Program-made: the position numbers and the translations under genes
Shown: in pieces, positions 1 through 10,519 of the stretch
Layout of the letters: each line of letters opens with the position of its first letter
How positions within the stretch are numbered: position 1 is the stretch's first letter
NCBI GenBank assembly: GCA_964036195.1
Contig: OZ038456.1
Coordinates: 26,265,792 to 26,329,791 of the forward strand
Source of the DNA: Sphaerolaimus hirsutus
Taxonomy: Eukaryota > Nematoda > Chromadorea > Monhysterida > Sphaerolaimidae
DNA length: 64,000 bases
Direction of reading: 5' to 3'
The notes under the pieces: generated by a model
Told to the model about the DNA's origin: nothing
What the model saw: only the letters and a program-made list of their open reading frames with translations
Database searches by the model: none

Positions 1-480
1 TGAATTGTACATTTTGTATTCCTAAAAATGATTTTTGTTACCAATATCACCCCATTTGTGCAATTAATTTTTCATACAATTTACTGAAAATTCTGACGGA
101 AAAATAACTCCCCCCTCGAATAATTCCCCCCTCTCGAATAACTCCCCCCTCAAAAACTTCTGACGAAAAAATAACTCCACGGGGGACTTATTCGAGGATA
201 TATGGTAGTTATGGTAAAAATTGAAAAATTGGAAAAGTCACTTCAGAAAGAAACACTTAATAATTTGAATACTTTTTATCAAGAGAGTTTGCTGTCATCA
301 CGGTCTATCATTTTTTCTGTCTGTGTCTGTCTTCAATCATTTTTTATTATTCATTTTGCGGCATGTTGTTCATCCAGAGGGGGGAGTTATTCAAGTGGGG
401 AAAGATATTTGACGGGTTCTTTTTTTTCTCTCTGGTCCGACCGGCGGAGTTATTCTAGGGGTCTTATTTGCTGATATAGG
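1..480. repeat. C/G-tract MITE-like sequence, left end of duplication unit 1
   Basis: The stretch contains repeated cccctcgaataa words, their complements (gggggacttattcgagg) and the end motif gaggatatatggta. A near-identical copy lies at 29512-29990 and marks the start of unit 2. Open frames here are low-complexity and I see no gene. It belongs to the same broad family as the TACCGTATTTC elements listed below. Confidence 0.7.
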
Positions 481-574
481 TACGTTATTTGTTTTTGAAC
501 AATTCAAACACAATAGGCCCTCAAAAATAATTTCACGCTTTCATAAGCCCCTGTTGTCAATTCGAACGCCAACT

Positions 575-885
575 TGCCAAAACATGAAGTGAAAATCGAA
601 GTGAAAGGTGAAGTGCAGCGAAGTGAAAAGTGAAATGAAAGGTGAAGTGAAGCGAAGTAAAAAGTGAAGTGAAAGGTGAAGTGAAGCGAAGTGAAAAGTG
701 AAATGAAAGGTGAAGTGAAGCGAAGTGAAAAGTGAACTGAAAGGTGAAGTGAAGCGAAGTGAAAAGTGAAGTGAAAGGTGAAGTGAAGCAAAGTGAAAAG
801 TGAAGTGAAAGGTGAAGTGAAGCGAAGTGAAAAGTGAACTGAAAGGTGAAGTGAAGTGAAAGGCGAAGTGAAAGTGAGGTTAGTT
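575..885. repeat. 34-bp tandem repeat (minisatellite)
   Basis: About eight imperfect copies of a 34-bp unit made of the words gtgaaaagtgaa, gtgaaagg, tgaagtgaagcgaa. The minus-strand open frame across it reads as a Phe/His/Ser repeat and is not a gene. The words resemble the arms of the palindromic intron at 53206-53420, which also uses gtgaa/agtgaaatgg words. The rest of 481-940 holds nothing I recognise. Confidence 0.85.
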
Positions 886-948
886 ATAACATGAAAAATC
901 TATTCAGTTGATAAAATTCAGATCTCCCTGAACTGAACACCCAGTCAC

Positions 949-2438
949 TAGTGATGTAAAGGCACCGGGGCACTGGTGCCCCGGTGCTGGGCACCGAAGG
1001 GCACCAGCACCGGTGCTGGTGCGGTGCCATTGCAATCTTCGAGGGTGCCATGCCGGTGCCGGTGCCATTTTTTCAGAATAGCACCGGTGCCGGTGCGGTG
1101 CGGTGCCATTTTTTTGCCGGTGCCAAAGGTGCTAGCACTAGGGTGTCAACAAAAACTTTTTGGCGGAAAACGGAAACGGAAACATAAAAAAATTTACACT
1201 TGCCGGAAAACGGAAACGGAAACGGAAAAAAATTTGCACCTGCCAGAAAACGGAAAACGGAAAAATAAAAGGCCGGAAAACGGAAACGGAAACAGAAAAA
1301 TTTGCTGAAATTATGCCGGAAACGGAAAAAAATTGCTGAAATTTTGCCGGAAACGGAAAAAAAATTGCTGAAATTTAACCAGAAATCAAAAAATTTGAAG
1401 AAATCTTGCTATAAATAGAAACAATTCACATAATTGAGAACATGCATGCATGTTTACCAGTTTGGCTGAAACAGAAAACAGATTATTGAGTCAGAAAATG
1501 GAAAAAAGTTGATAAAACAGACAATTGAGCCGGAAAACGGAAAAAAGCGGAAAAACTGAACTTTTAGCAACGGAAACGGAAACGGAAAAAAAATTCAGCA
1601 GCTGGAAAACGGAAACGGAAACGGAAAAAAATTTGCCTGCAGAAAGCGGAAACGGAAAACAGAAAACGGAAAGTTGACACCCTAGCTAGCACCAGGGCCA
1701 AAGTAAAAGGCACCGGGAAAGGCACCGGCCAAGGCTTCATGTGCTGTGCAATTTTGTCCATAGTATGTGCTTATTCATCTTTCAAAAAACAGCGATATAT
1801 TTACCCAACCGTTTTTGCCTATTTTGTAAACCTCCCTATCAAATAAATATACCTACTGTGAAATCCATCATACCCGATACGTGATCTGATGAGCGAATCT
1901 GAAATTTTGTTGAATTTTAAATCATTTTTATATTTTATATTTATCTTACTTGTTTGTTCAAAATTTGTTGTCAGTTTATGACAGAGATAGTTCCATTCTC
2001 TGTACAGCAACGACTCCGATCAGTAGACATAGTGGCTATGGACATTGCAGTGAATTAAATATTTTATCTTTCATTTGTAATCATTGTAATTGCTTCATAA
2101 AAGTGATTGCCACATCATTCTGATCATTTTAAGTGCTCAACCATCAAAATCGGTTGAAAATTCATGGAAATATGCACTTCCAAAGGTGAGACCACTGAGA
2201 AACTGCCCGATATTTACTTCAGAAATTCCAGCCCGGTGCGGTGCCTTTCGGTGCTAGCACCGGCAACCCGCCGGTGCCCTTCGGTGCCGGTGCTATTTTT
2301 TCCAAAAGGCACCGGTGCCGGTGCGGTGCGGTGCCATTTTCTGGCTGGTGCCCCGGGGTGCCAGGGGCCCTTTTCATGCGTTGGCAAAGGTGCCGGTGCG
2401 GTGTGGTGCCATTTTTCCCGGTGCCTTTAACATCACTA
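949..2438. mobile_element. hAT-like non-autonomous element, GGTGCC family (copy 1)
   Basis: Terminal inverted repeats start TAGTGATGTAAAGGCACCGG and end with the complement CCGGTGCCTTTAACATCACTA. It is flanked by an exact 8-bp target duplication ccagtcac at 941-948 and 2439-2446. Both ends are arrays of ggcaccggtgcc palindromes; the middle is AT-rich and has no transposase frame. An 8-bp duplication with TAGTGATG-type ends fits the hAT superfamily. A second element (1139-1684) is inserted in it. Sister copies are 12709-25928 and 45291-46221. Confidence 0.9.
1139..1684. mobile_element. hAT-like non-autonomous element, GGAAAC family (copy 1), nested
   Basis: It begins TAGGGTGTCAACAAAAAC and ends AAAGTTGACACCCTA, flanked by the 8-bp duplication gctagcac (1131-1138 and 1685-1692). 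The interior is a purine array of gaaaacggaaacgg words. It sits inside the GGTGCC element, so it inserted later. Copies: 8870-9506, 48713-49324 and a remnant at 60097-60644. Confidence 0.9.
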
Positions 2439-2672
2439 CCAGTCACACATCAGACGGACAAAAGCCTTTTGTTACAATGAAGTTGTGCATTTTAATGGCA
2501 ACATTGTTTGTATTATATCTTATGTGTGGTGAGTTGAATTTTTATGATTTTTAGTCACAAAAAATGAAAAAAAAGTTTGTTTGTATAACTGGATTGTACG
2601 ATTTGTGGTAGCACCACTGAAATGATCAGATTTTGTTCAGAGTTCACTTTATACTAGTTAGGGTGCTCTTTT

Positions 2673-3841
2673 TAACGATGGCAAACCCCCGAGAAAAAAG
2701 TATTTAAATTTTTAAGTGTTTTTTCTAAAACTAATTTTCGAATTTTCGAATTTTTCCCCAAATTAATTTTCGAATTTCGAATTTAATTTTCGAATTTTCG
2801 AATCTTTTTTAGCAATTTTCGAATTTTTTTGGCCAGTTTTCGATTTTTTTCAAATAATTTTCGATTTTTTTTGGAAAAATATTGAATCTGAAGCTTTAAA
2901 CACATTTTTTGGACTGTTTTCATATTCTCATCAGTTTTTATAACCCTATTTTTACCATAATTTAGCATTAAAAATGGTGGAAGGAGTTATACGGACCAGT
3001 GTCCTGCTTCTTCATTTAATTCACACATTGACACATTTAATTCACCAACGCAGCAAAGGCAATAAAGACAACAATTAAAAATTCGGTGTCAAATAAAATA
3101 TTGGCATCAAATTGAATATTGGCATCAAATAAAATATTGGCATCAAATACCGTATTTCCTTGAATTAACCCCCCCCCCCTGGGGGTCTATTACTTTGCCA
3201 GAAATTTTTTGAAATCCCAGTGCTAAATTGTTTTTTTTTGTTAGTAACACAGAGGTAAAAATGCAACAAAAATGGCCATTTATAAGACTCTATAGACTTA
3301 TATAGGTAGGTAAGTACGTAGACGGTACAAACCCTGTTCTAACGCAACAGTCATTGTTTTTAACGTGTTTCCCAGATAACAAACCGCACAAACGTTCTCT
3401 ACACACCAAATTCGGGCGCGGTATTTTGAGGGGGGGGGGGGGGGGGGTTATAAATTCTTAGGGCAAATTTTGAGGGGGGTATTTTGAGGGGGGAGGATAT
3501 TTCAAGGAAATATGGTATAAAAACGGATGTGTCGAAATCCGCCTCTTCCGCCGCGGATGACATTTCAATGTTTTTTTCTTCTTACATTTCGCTTTTTAAT
3601 ACGCGCCGCATATCAATTGTCGCTTTATTTAGCACGTTGAACTTAAGAATGCGTTTTGTTGCCTTGAATTGCCTGATAAATTCGAAAACTATTTTCGAAT
3701 TTTTGAATTTTCGAATTTTCGAATTTTTTGAAAAATAAATCGATTTTTAAGTGTTTTTTCTAGGGGTGAAATAAAAATTCGAAAATTCCAAAAAAATTCG
3801 AAAATGTTTTCGAATTTTCGAATCTTTTTTGGCCATCGTTA
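2673..3841. mobile_element. hAT-like non-autonomous element, CGAAAATTCG family (copy 1)
   Basis: Ends are TAACGATGGCAAAC and GGCCATCGTTA with an exact 8-bp duplication gctctttt (2665-2672, 3842-3849). The flanks of the interior consist of repeated gaattttcgaatttt words. A TACCGTATTTC element is nested at 3148-3517. The element is absent from the matching place in unit 2, where a different element (30405-30652) sits almost exactly at the same site. Positions 2447-2664 hold only sequence shared with 30336-30404. Confidence 0.88.
3148..3517. mobile_element. TACCGTATTTC-type MITE, nested
   Basis: It starts taccgtatttccttgaatt and ends atttcaaggaaatatggta, with C-rich then G-rich tracts just inside and an internal part (gccatttataagactc, acgtgtttcccagataac) shared with copies at 28927-29368 and 62669-63099. 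It has no coding capacity. It lies inside the hAT-like element 2673-3841. Confidence 0.8.
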
Positions 3842-3943
3842 GCTCTTTTATATGTATGTTTGATGAATAATGATAAAAGAAAACAACAACAATAGTGCTG
3901 CAAAATTGTGACAACCTTAAAATGGTTCCTTCTTACAAACCAC

Positions 3944-4729
3944 TAACGATGGCAAACCCCCCCACCCCCTGGAAAAAAAGTATTTAAATTTTTAACTCTT
4001 TTTTTCTAAAATGAATTTTCGATTTTTAGAATTTTTTTTCCAAATTAATTTTTGAATTTCGAATCTTTTTGGGCAATTTGCGATTTTTTTGTAGTTTTCG
4101 TTTCTTTTAAATAAAACGCTGTAATTGGATACTTTTTTTGTTTGGATCACTTTTATCAACCTGATTCTGACTGTAATTTTTACTCGGCTAACGTCACATC
4201 TCGTATGGAAATGTAAATATTATAAACTGTCTGAATAGTGAAGCAAAGGTAATACAATTTTTCATCATAATATTTCGTTTTTACTATGGAATAATAAATT
4301 GTGAAATCTATAAAAAGATTTTATTCATAAAGTTATAGTAGAATAACATTCTGAGCATACTTTGCAGTCCGACAATTATACCTTAGGTTAGTTAAATAAA
4401 GCACAAATATGTTTGCCATTTTCCCTGAAATTGGACACTGCATGACATTTCGGCAGTTTCTGACGTTTTTCCTTACTTAACGCTTTTTCAGAGCCACCGC
4501 ATATCAATTGTCAATTGATTTAGCACATTCTACTAAGAATGTGTTTTGCAGCGTTGAATTGACTGAAAAATTTGAAAACTATTTTCCAATTTATGAATTT
4601 TCGAATTACAAAACAATGGATTTTTAAGTGTTTTTTTTCAAGTGGTGAAACAAAAATTCGAAAATTCTGAAGAAAAAATCGAAAATTCAAAAATATTTTC
4701 GAATTTTCGAATTTTTTTTGCCATCAATA
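3944..4729. mobile_element. hAT-like element, CGAAAATTCG family (copy 2, unit 1)
   Basis: It begins TAACGATGGCAAACCCCC and ends TTTTGCCATCAATA, with an imperfect 8-bp duplication caaaccac / caaaccgc (7 of 8 match). The same insertion is present in unit 2 (30751-31825) with the same flank mismatch, so it predates the segmental duplication. Confidence 0.75.
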
Positions 4730-5118
4730 CAAACCGCTAGCATGTCAGTTTCCTTTTTCTCACGAGTAGGAGTTCAGTTTGTGGTTGTTCCTATCTGAAA
4801 TATTGAATATTATCGAGATGAGATGTAGTGGCTCAGAGAACGAACCTTTTTATATTCACTTCATCAACATGTGACAATTTTTTATTGACAAACATAAAAC
4901 AACAGCCGCAACTGGTCCATGTGTAAATTGGGAGGCAAATGTCAGGAAAGTGGTCTATTCCCACGGTTTCTGCTGGCTGACCACATCCAACAAAGACACC
5001 TGGTCGAACCATTACAACGCCAGTGGTAAGCAAAATGCGAAATGAGGCATCCAATTCTAAAAGTCGGCAAGTCCAAAATATGAAAATTCTGAGTTAGGCC
5101 CAATAACGTCGTCTGGGG

Positions 5119-5949
5119 TAGGGTTCAAACGGGACCAGTTTTTCGGACCGGGACCGGGACCGGGACCAGAAATTTTTCTTATCGGGACCGGGACCGGGAC
5201 CGGGACTAGGTGGTCGGGACCGGGACCGGGACCGGGACTGGCATTTTTCAATTGTCGGGACCGGGACCGGGACTGGGGCATCTGGACCGGGACCAGGATT
5301 TGCCGAACCAGGTACCAGGACCACAGCCCCCTTTTGAGCCGTATCGGGACCGATAACCATTTGAATGCATATTTTCAGAAGTTTCATACGATTTTCACAC
5401 TTCATTCAATCAAAATGGTCATCAAAAATATAATAAAAGTCACAAAATTCAATTCAGTCACAAAAAAGGACATAATGCACGATAATTATGACAGTGAGTA
5501 TTGATACATAAGCTGGCGCAGTGCTTTCTGAAGGAAAATAAATTTTTCAGCCTTCTCTGATGTCGAACATGAATGAGAATGTTTGGAACTCACCAAAAAA
5601 AACGTCAAAAATTTGTCGACGGAATGAGAATGCGCCGACTGGCGCGATTTTTTTTCGAATTTTACAAGTATTTAAAAGGCAAAATTTGGATCCAGTCCAG
5701 TCAATTTTTCTTATCGGGACCGCTGAAAAATTCCGGGACCGGGACCGGGACCGGGACTGGGTGGTCGGGACCGGGACCGGGACCGGGACTGGGTGGTCGG
5801 GACCGGGACCGTGACTGGCTTTTTTCTATTGCCGGGACCGGGACCGGGACCGGGACTGGGGTGTCCGGACCGGGACCGGGACCGGGACCGCCCCAGTCCC
5901 GACTTTTTGCTGAACCATGTACCGGGACCGCGGTCCCGTTTGAACCCTA
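5119..5949. mobile_element. hAT-like non-autonomous element, GGGACC family
   Basis: Ends TAGGGTTCAAACGGGACC and GGTCCCGTTTGAACCCTA, exact 8-bp duplication gtctgggg (5111-5118, 5950-5957). Both arms are arrays of gggaccgggacc. Unit 2 has the uninterrupted site near 32200-32230 (catcatctggggctactcc), so this insertion happened after the duplication. Open frames through the arrays (Pro-Gly-Pro or Arg-Ser repeats) are repeat artefacts. Confidence 0.92.
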
Positions 5950-5957
5950 GTCTGGGG

Positions 5958-6466
5958 CTACTCCCGCACATTTTTCATAATTTTCCATAAATTTTTTGAC
6001 CTCACAAGCCCATATGGCAAAGTGCCAAATTTGACATTTTTGGGAAAGTCGACCACAGCAAATAATGTGCTCGTGAAGTGCACTGAAGTGCCACTTGTGA
6101 TTACACTTCAGAGCCTGATTATGCCTGATCACCAAGCACTTCACTGCCCATGATCACACTTCAGAGCCTGATCACGCCTGATCACCGATGGAATGCACTT
6201 CACCGACACTTCACGCATTTTATTACTAAATCATTTACAGAAGTAAAAAATCAGAAATTAGTGAAGTGTGATGAAGTAAACAAGCATCTGTGTGAAGGCA
6301 CTTTGCACATTTTTTTGCTGTGGACAAGTCCACTTAGTTTTGGGCTAAAAGTCAACAAGTCCACCTCCAGCAGTCTTTTTTTAATGGGAAAAACAGAAAA
6401 AAATGTGATAAGTCCATCATGGACACTGATTTCTAAAAGTTGACAAGTCCATAAATTTCCCATAAG
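5958..6466. repeat. Non-coding block of the duplication (unit 1)
   Basis: Matches 34109-35040 of unit 2, with the words gcacttcac, gtgaagtgcc and gacaagtccac repeated on both strands. I see no gene. In unit 1 the match breaks near 6470 and resumes near 9546, leaving about 3.1 kb present only in unit 1. Confidence 0.65.
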
Positions 6467-6481
6467 GCATCTACCTGTCAT

Positions 6482-7222
6482 GAATCTGTGTATTCTGCGG
6501 TTTTTGTCTATACGGATCCAGAGAAGTTTGCCATGCACTGCTTTTCCCTATCACACTGCCTCGTTACCTGCTTGTCTCCGGTGTGCACTGCACAGGGCCC
6601 GGAGGTCCAAATTATGCCTTTCAAATTATGGGAATTTGTCCAAAGACCAGGTGCCGGTTCCGCAAGTGGACAAGTTAAGAGTTAAAAGTTAAGAGTTGAG
6701 TAAAATGACAAATGGCAAGTTAAGAGTAAAGTTAAATGATGAGTTAAGAGACAAGAGTAAAGTTAAATGACAAATGATTAGTTAAGAGATAAGAGTAAAG
6801 TTAAGAGTCAAGCAAGTGTATCCAAATCTTTTTTTGTATCCAAATCTTATTGTTTGTATCCAAATCTTATGTCAAAAAATAAGATTTGGATACAAAAACA
6901 TAAGATCTGGATATGAAAAAATAAGATTTGGATACACTTGCTTGACTCTTAACTTTACTTTTATCTCTTAACTAATCATTTGTCATTTAACTTTACTCTT
7001 AAATTTACTCTTGTCTCTTAACTCATCATTTATCATTTAACTTTACTCTTAACTTGTCATTTGTCATTTTACTCCACTCTTAACTTTTAACTCTTAACTT
7101 TTCCACTTGCGGAACTGGCCCCAGTTCTTTTTGCAGAGGGTGCAGTGATCTACTCAGAAATCACGCTGCTCTGTTTCCCGCGGCACACACAGCGCCTACA
7201 CCTAGCACAAGCAGCACAGTAA
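6482..7222 (+). CDS. Two-exon gene fragment with a palindromic intron, function unknown
   Basis: Exon 6482-6650 reads without stops and contains VYSAVFVYTDPEKFAMHCF and a spaced cysteine set (HCFSLSHCLVTCL, PVC). Its 5' limit is not resolved. A GT-AG palindrome (6651-7124) splits the codon after its first base, and the frame continues in 7125-7222 (starts LFAEGAVIYSEITLLCF) to TAA at 7220-7222. The open join across the intron is the main support. I recognise no family; the cysteine spacing is loosely PAN-like, which is a guess. It lies at the left edge of the 3.1 kb block that is missing from unit 2. Confidence 0.5.
6651..7124 (+). repeat. Palindromic GT-AG intron (introner-like)
   Basis: The 474-bp sequence is one inverted repeat: it starts GTGCCGGTTCCGCAAGTGG and ends CCACTTGCGGAACTGGCCCCAG read as its complement plus the AG. 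Arms of about 230 bp are built from aagttaagagtaaag words, with gtatccaaatcttat near the centre on both sides. The GT and AG lie in the terminal repeats themselves. Termini match those of the intron at 53206-53420, although most of the arm sequence does not. Confidence 0.8.
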
Positions 7223-8869
7223 TTAAAAGTGGATGTTAATTAGCAAACACAAATGAGTAAACGTTAGTATCAATACTCAAGGGGGGGCCCAAGTTGATTG
7301 AGAAGAGCGCTTTATTTGGGTGATGGAAACATATGCAAAAAAAGCTAAAGTCGAAGCAAAATCAGTCGTAGTCGAAGTGACACAAAAAACAACAAACAGC
7401 TACTTATAAGGCATAGGTAAATACCATAATCGAAATGAATAAAAAGGCTAAAAAATACAAACTGAGGGAAGACACAAAAGATCACTGCCAACACTGATAA
7501 GCAAATCATAAAATTGAAAGCACATAATTAATCAAAAGGCACAGGTAGTGAAGTCAAACACTTAATGTACATTTATCAACCAAATGTGTGGTAACTAATA
7601 AGTACACTAGAAAACAATAAAAAAGTACCAAAACATTAGCTTCATGCGACATGGGGCTTATTTCAAGGGATAATAGAATATGCTGAAACAGATGAACACT
7701 TCCATAATTACCTACAACATGTTAATTAATTATAACAGCCTAAAATACATAATGTAGCAGCACAATGCTTAATTACACAAAAGGGGAGTGAATAAAATAG
7801 AATCAATTCAATGTAAAATCAGAAAAGACACAAAGTAAATTTTATATGAGCAATAATTAGACAATTAAAATGTGAGCTTACAATCAACACTAATTACAGT
7901 TCTACCTAATTAATAATATACTAATTAAGCATACTTAAGCTCATGGAAACTTCAAAGTTAAAGTCAAGATGTAAAATAAATACTTACTCAACTTCTACAT
8001 GTCACGTCAATGTTTTTCACTTGGGGGTTTTGTATTCAAGAATTACGGTAATTAGCAAAATGCTCCTGAGCGCAGGGGCTTATCACCTTCAATGCCGCAG
8101 CACATTACTGTGACTATTTGGCTGACTCGCACATGTGAGAAAGGTTTCAGCCTGCTGGCTTCGCCATTCCCAGTGTGGTTGGATATTTATGCTACGGCGG
8201 CGGAAAATGTTTTTGGGACTGCAACTTGTCACTATGGGGCATTATCAGGAGCTGTTTCTACCACCACCCGACACTAGATGACACTGTCAACAATCTAGTC
8301 AACATGGGGAGGAACTTGGAACAGTATATATTTTTGTAGGTTTCAGAAAAGTCATTGTTCCATGCTTCCTGGTCACCACCTACCTATCAGTCGCAGTATT
8401 CGCCTATGCCCAAAAATAGATAAGTGAGAAATGTACATTCAGCCGCCCAGAGAGTCACAACACTGCGCCGACAACTTCAAAAGTGTCCGCACGCCACGTC
8501 GCGGCATTTTTATCAGAAATGTGAAATTCCCCTCTCACTTTGTGACACCTGGAATGTAGCTTACTCGCAAATTGATAATTTATCAGCTAGTCTTAATTAA
8601 AAGAGAATGCATTGGGAAACTTAATTGGATGCATGGAAACAAACGTGAAGAGCACTACAACCAGAGAACTCGGTCTGCCAGTGTAGTGGGGGCGATCTTG
8701 TTGTGCAGTGCTCACTGCACGGCTGCGCATGCTGCACAGGCCCCGTAGACCACAAATAATCGAAACGATGTCTGCAGGGCTTTATTCCAATTGTCAGTTT
8801 ACAAAAGTAACTTGTAGTCTACATTACGTTAATTATTATTGCATTTGTTGTCTAAAAATTTGTGGGGGT
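7223..8869. other. AT-rich region without a supported gene
   Basis: Long A/T-rich non-coding stretch. A 61-codon frame at 8092-8277 (ends GALSGAVSTTTRH) has somewhat better composition but no splice context or relative in the window. A GC-richer island near 8690-8770 resembles in part 6570-6620 (tgcacagg plus purine-rich words). No terminal repeats were found. Confidence 0.5.
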
Positions 8870-9506
8870 TAGGGTGTCAAAAAAAATTTTTTACGGAAAA
8901 CGGAAACGGAAACAGAAACAGAAAAAAAAAATTCAGCGGCCGGAAACCAGAACAGAAAATGGAAAAAAAATTGCACTTGGCGGGAAACGGAAACAGAAAC
9001 AGAAAAAAAATTTCAATGGTCAGAAAACGGAAAAAAAGGCTGAAAAAACGGAAACGGAAAAATGGAATTTGCATGGAAATTTAAAAATTTGCTGAAATTT
9101 TGCCAAAAAACGATAAAATTTGCTGAAATTTTGCTGAAAACAAATTTTTTTTACATAATTGACAAACTGCATGACTGTTTACCAGTTTGGCTGGAACAGA
9201 AAACAGAAAGTTGAGCCAGAAAAGGGTAAAATGAGGCAGAAAGCAGAAAATTGAGGCAGTAAATGGAAAAAAGGCAGAAAAACTGGAAATTGAGCCAGAA
9301 AATGGAAAAAAAAGGCAGACAAACTGAAAATTTAACTGGAAAACGGAAAATGAGCCGGAAAAACGGAAACGGAAAAAAAGGTGGGCGGAAAACGGAACGG
9401 AAAACGGCAAAAAAAAGATCAGCGGCCGGAAAGCGTAACGGAAAACGGAAAAATTTGCCTGCGGAAAACGCAAACGAAAAATGGAAAACGGAAATTTGAC
9501 ACCCTA
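8870..9506. mobile_element. hAT-like non-autonomous element, GGAAAC family (copy 2)
   Basis: Ends TAGGGTGTCAAAAAAAAT and AAATTTGACACCCTA with exact 8-bp duplication gtgggggt (8862-8869, 9507-9514). Interior of cggaaaacggaaac words. The Arg/Lys/Asn-rich plus frames and Phe/Arg-rich minus frames (up to 144 codons) come from the array and are not genes. Confidence 0.92.
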
Positions 9507-9681
9507 GTGGGGGTGGTCTTTTCCCATCGTAAAAAAACCGTTTTACACACCTCCTCACCAGTAACATAAATTTTCTCGAGCGCAAGAAGTCAACAAGTCC
9601 ATTTCCCTCCTCAAAACAGTTTTGTTTTGTCAGTGTAGAATTCTATGGACACCCAATTTTTCACGTATAAGTTGAGAGCAG

Positions 9682-10034
9682 GGACGGAAAATTTTACACT
9701 TTATTGTTAACATTTGGAACTGAATGTTGAGCATGAGAAAGCCTCATTGGACACGCTCCATGAACCTGGAATTGGAAATAAAACGTAAAATGCGATTTAC
9801 TCAAAATCGCATTTTGTGGACTTGTCAACTTTTAGAATTAGACGCTTCAAATGCATTTCAAAATCCTGATGAATCCTGGCAGATCCTGATGTATTGTGAA
9901 CGAAGTGTCTCCAAATCCACGCAGGCATCCATCACAAATACTTCAAGGGTCAACTAGCTGTGATGTCTGACCCAGATGTCAGGATTGCTGTGTGGCAAAA
10001 ATTTATGGTTGGTTATGCGATTGAATTTTTTTAG
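9682..10034 (+). pseudogene. Coding-like exon pair with a nonsense change (unit 1)
   Basis: First segment 9682-9784 follows gagagcag and ends at a gtaaaatg donor; it reads TENFTLYC, then a TAA where unit 2 has TCA, then HLELNVEHEKASLDTLHEPG. Second segment 9925-10034 follows ccacgcag, reads IHHKYFKGQLAVMSDPDVRI and ends in TAG. Codon composition and near-perfect conservation in unit 2 suggest coding origin. The phases of the two segments do not join directly, so a junction is missing or they are separate pieces. No family recognised. Confidence 0.4.
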
Positions 10035-10519
10035 AAAAGAAGAAACTGCTGATTTTCCATAAATATCGAAAGAAAAAATGGTCTCCAACAACTTACTGCT
10101 AACATGTTTGGTAAAGGTCTACGTTATCTATGATTTAAATGTGTTAACTCGTTTTTTATATCTCCTTTTGCTTTTGTTGAATGTCGGTGACTTCAATTGA
10201 TGTTCGACATGGAATAGTGCTTAAATAAGTTTATGAGAGAAGGCCAACATCGAAAATATACCTACAGTAATACCTACATTGAAAGCATCTTGTAATAGAA
10301 AAATTTGCCAAAAAAAAGCTGAGAGGGGCAGTAAGGTAAAATAACACTATTGACAATAAAAAGATGGTAATAAACAAGAACTAAAAAATTTTAAGGTGAA
10401 AATAAAGACCCCTACCATCACATTTGTTTAGTAATGAAAATAAAACACACACAATAGTAGCACTATTTTTCCTCACACACATAAAAAATTTAACATCAAA
10501 TTTATGACACTACAAACAG

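Noticed and set aside
504-791. 95-codon minus-strand frame rich in Phe, His and Ser
   Set aside because: It is a translation of the 34-bp tandem repeat; the product is itself an 11-residue repeat with no other support.
5057-5971. Several Pro-Gly-Pro and Arg-Ser repeat frames on both strands
   Set aside because: They follow the gggacc arrays of the hAT-like element and appear in mirrored form on both strands.
8092-8277. 61-codon frame with somewhat coding-like composition
   Set aside because: No paralogue, splice signals or recognisable motif; kept only as a remark in the region entry.
9081-9585. Phe/Arg-rich minus frames of 130 and 144 codons
   Set aside because: Artefact of the ggaaac/gtttcc array inside the hAT-like element; the same frames appear at the other copies.
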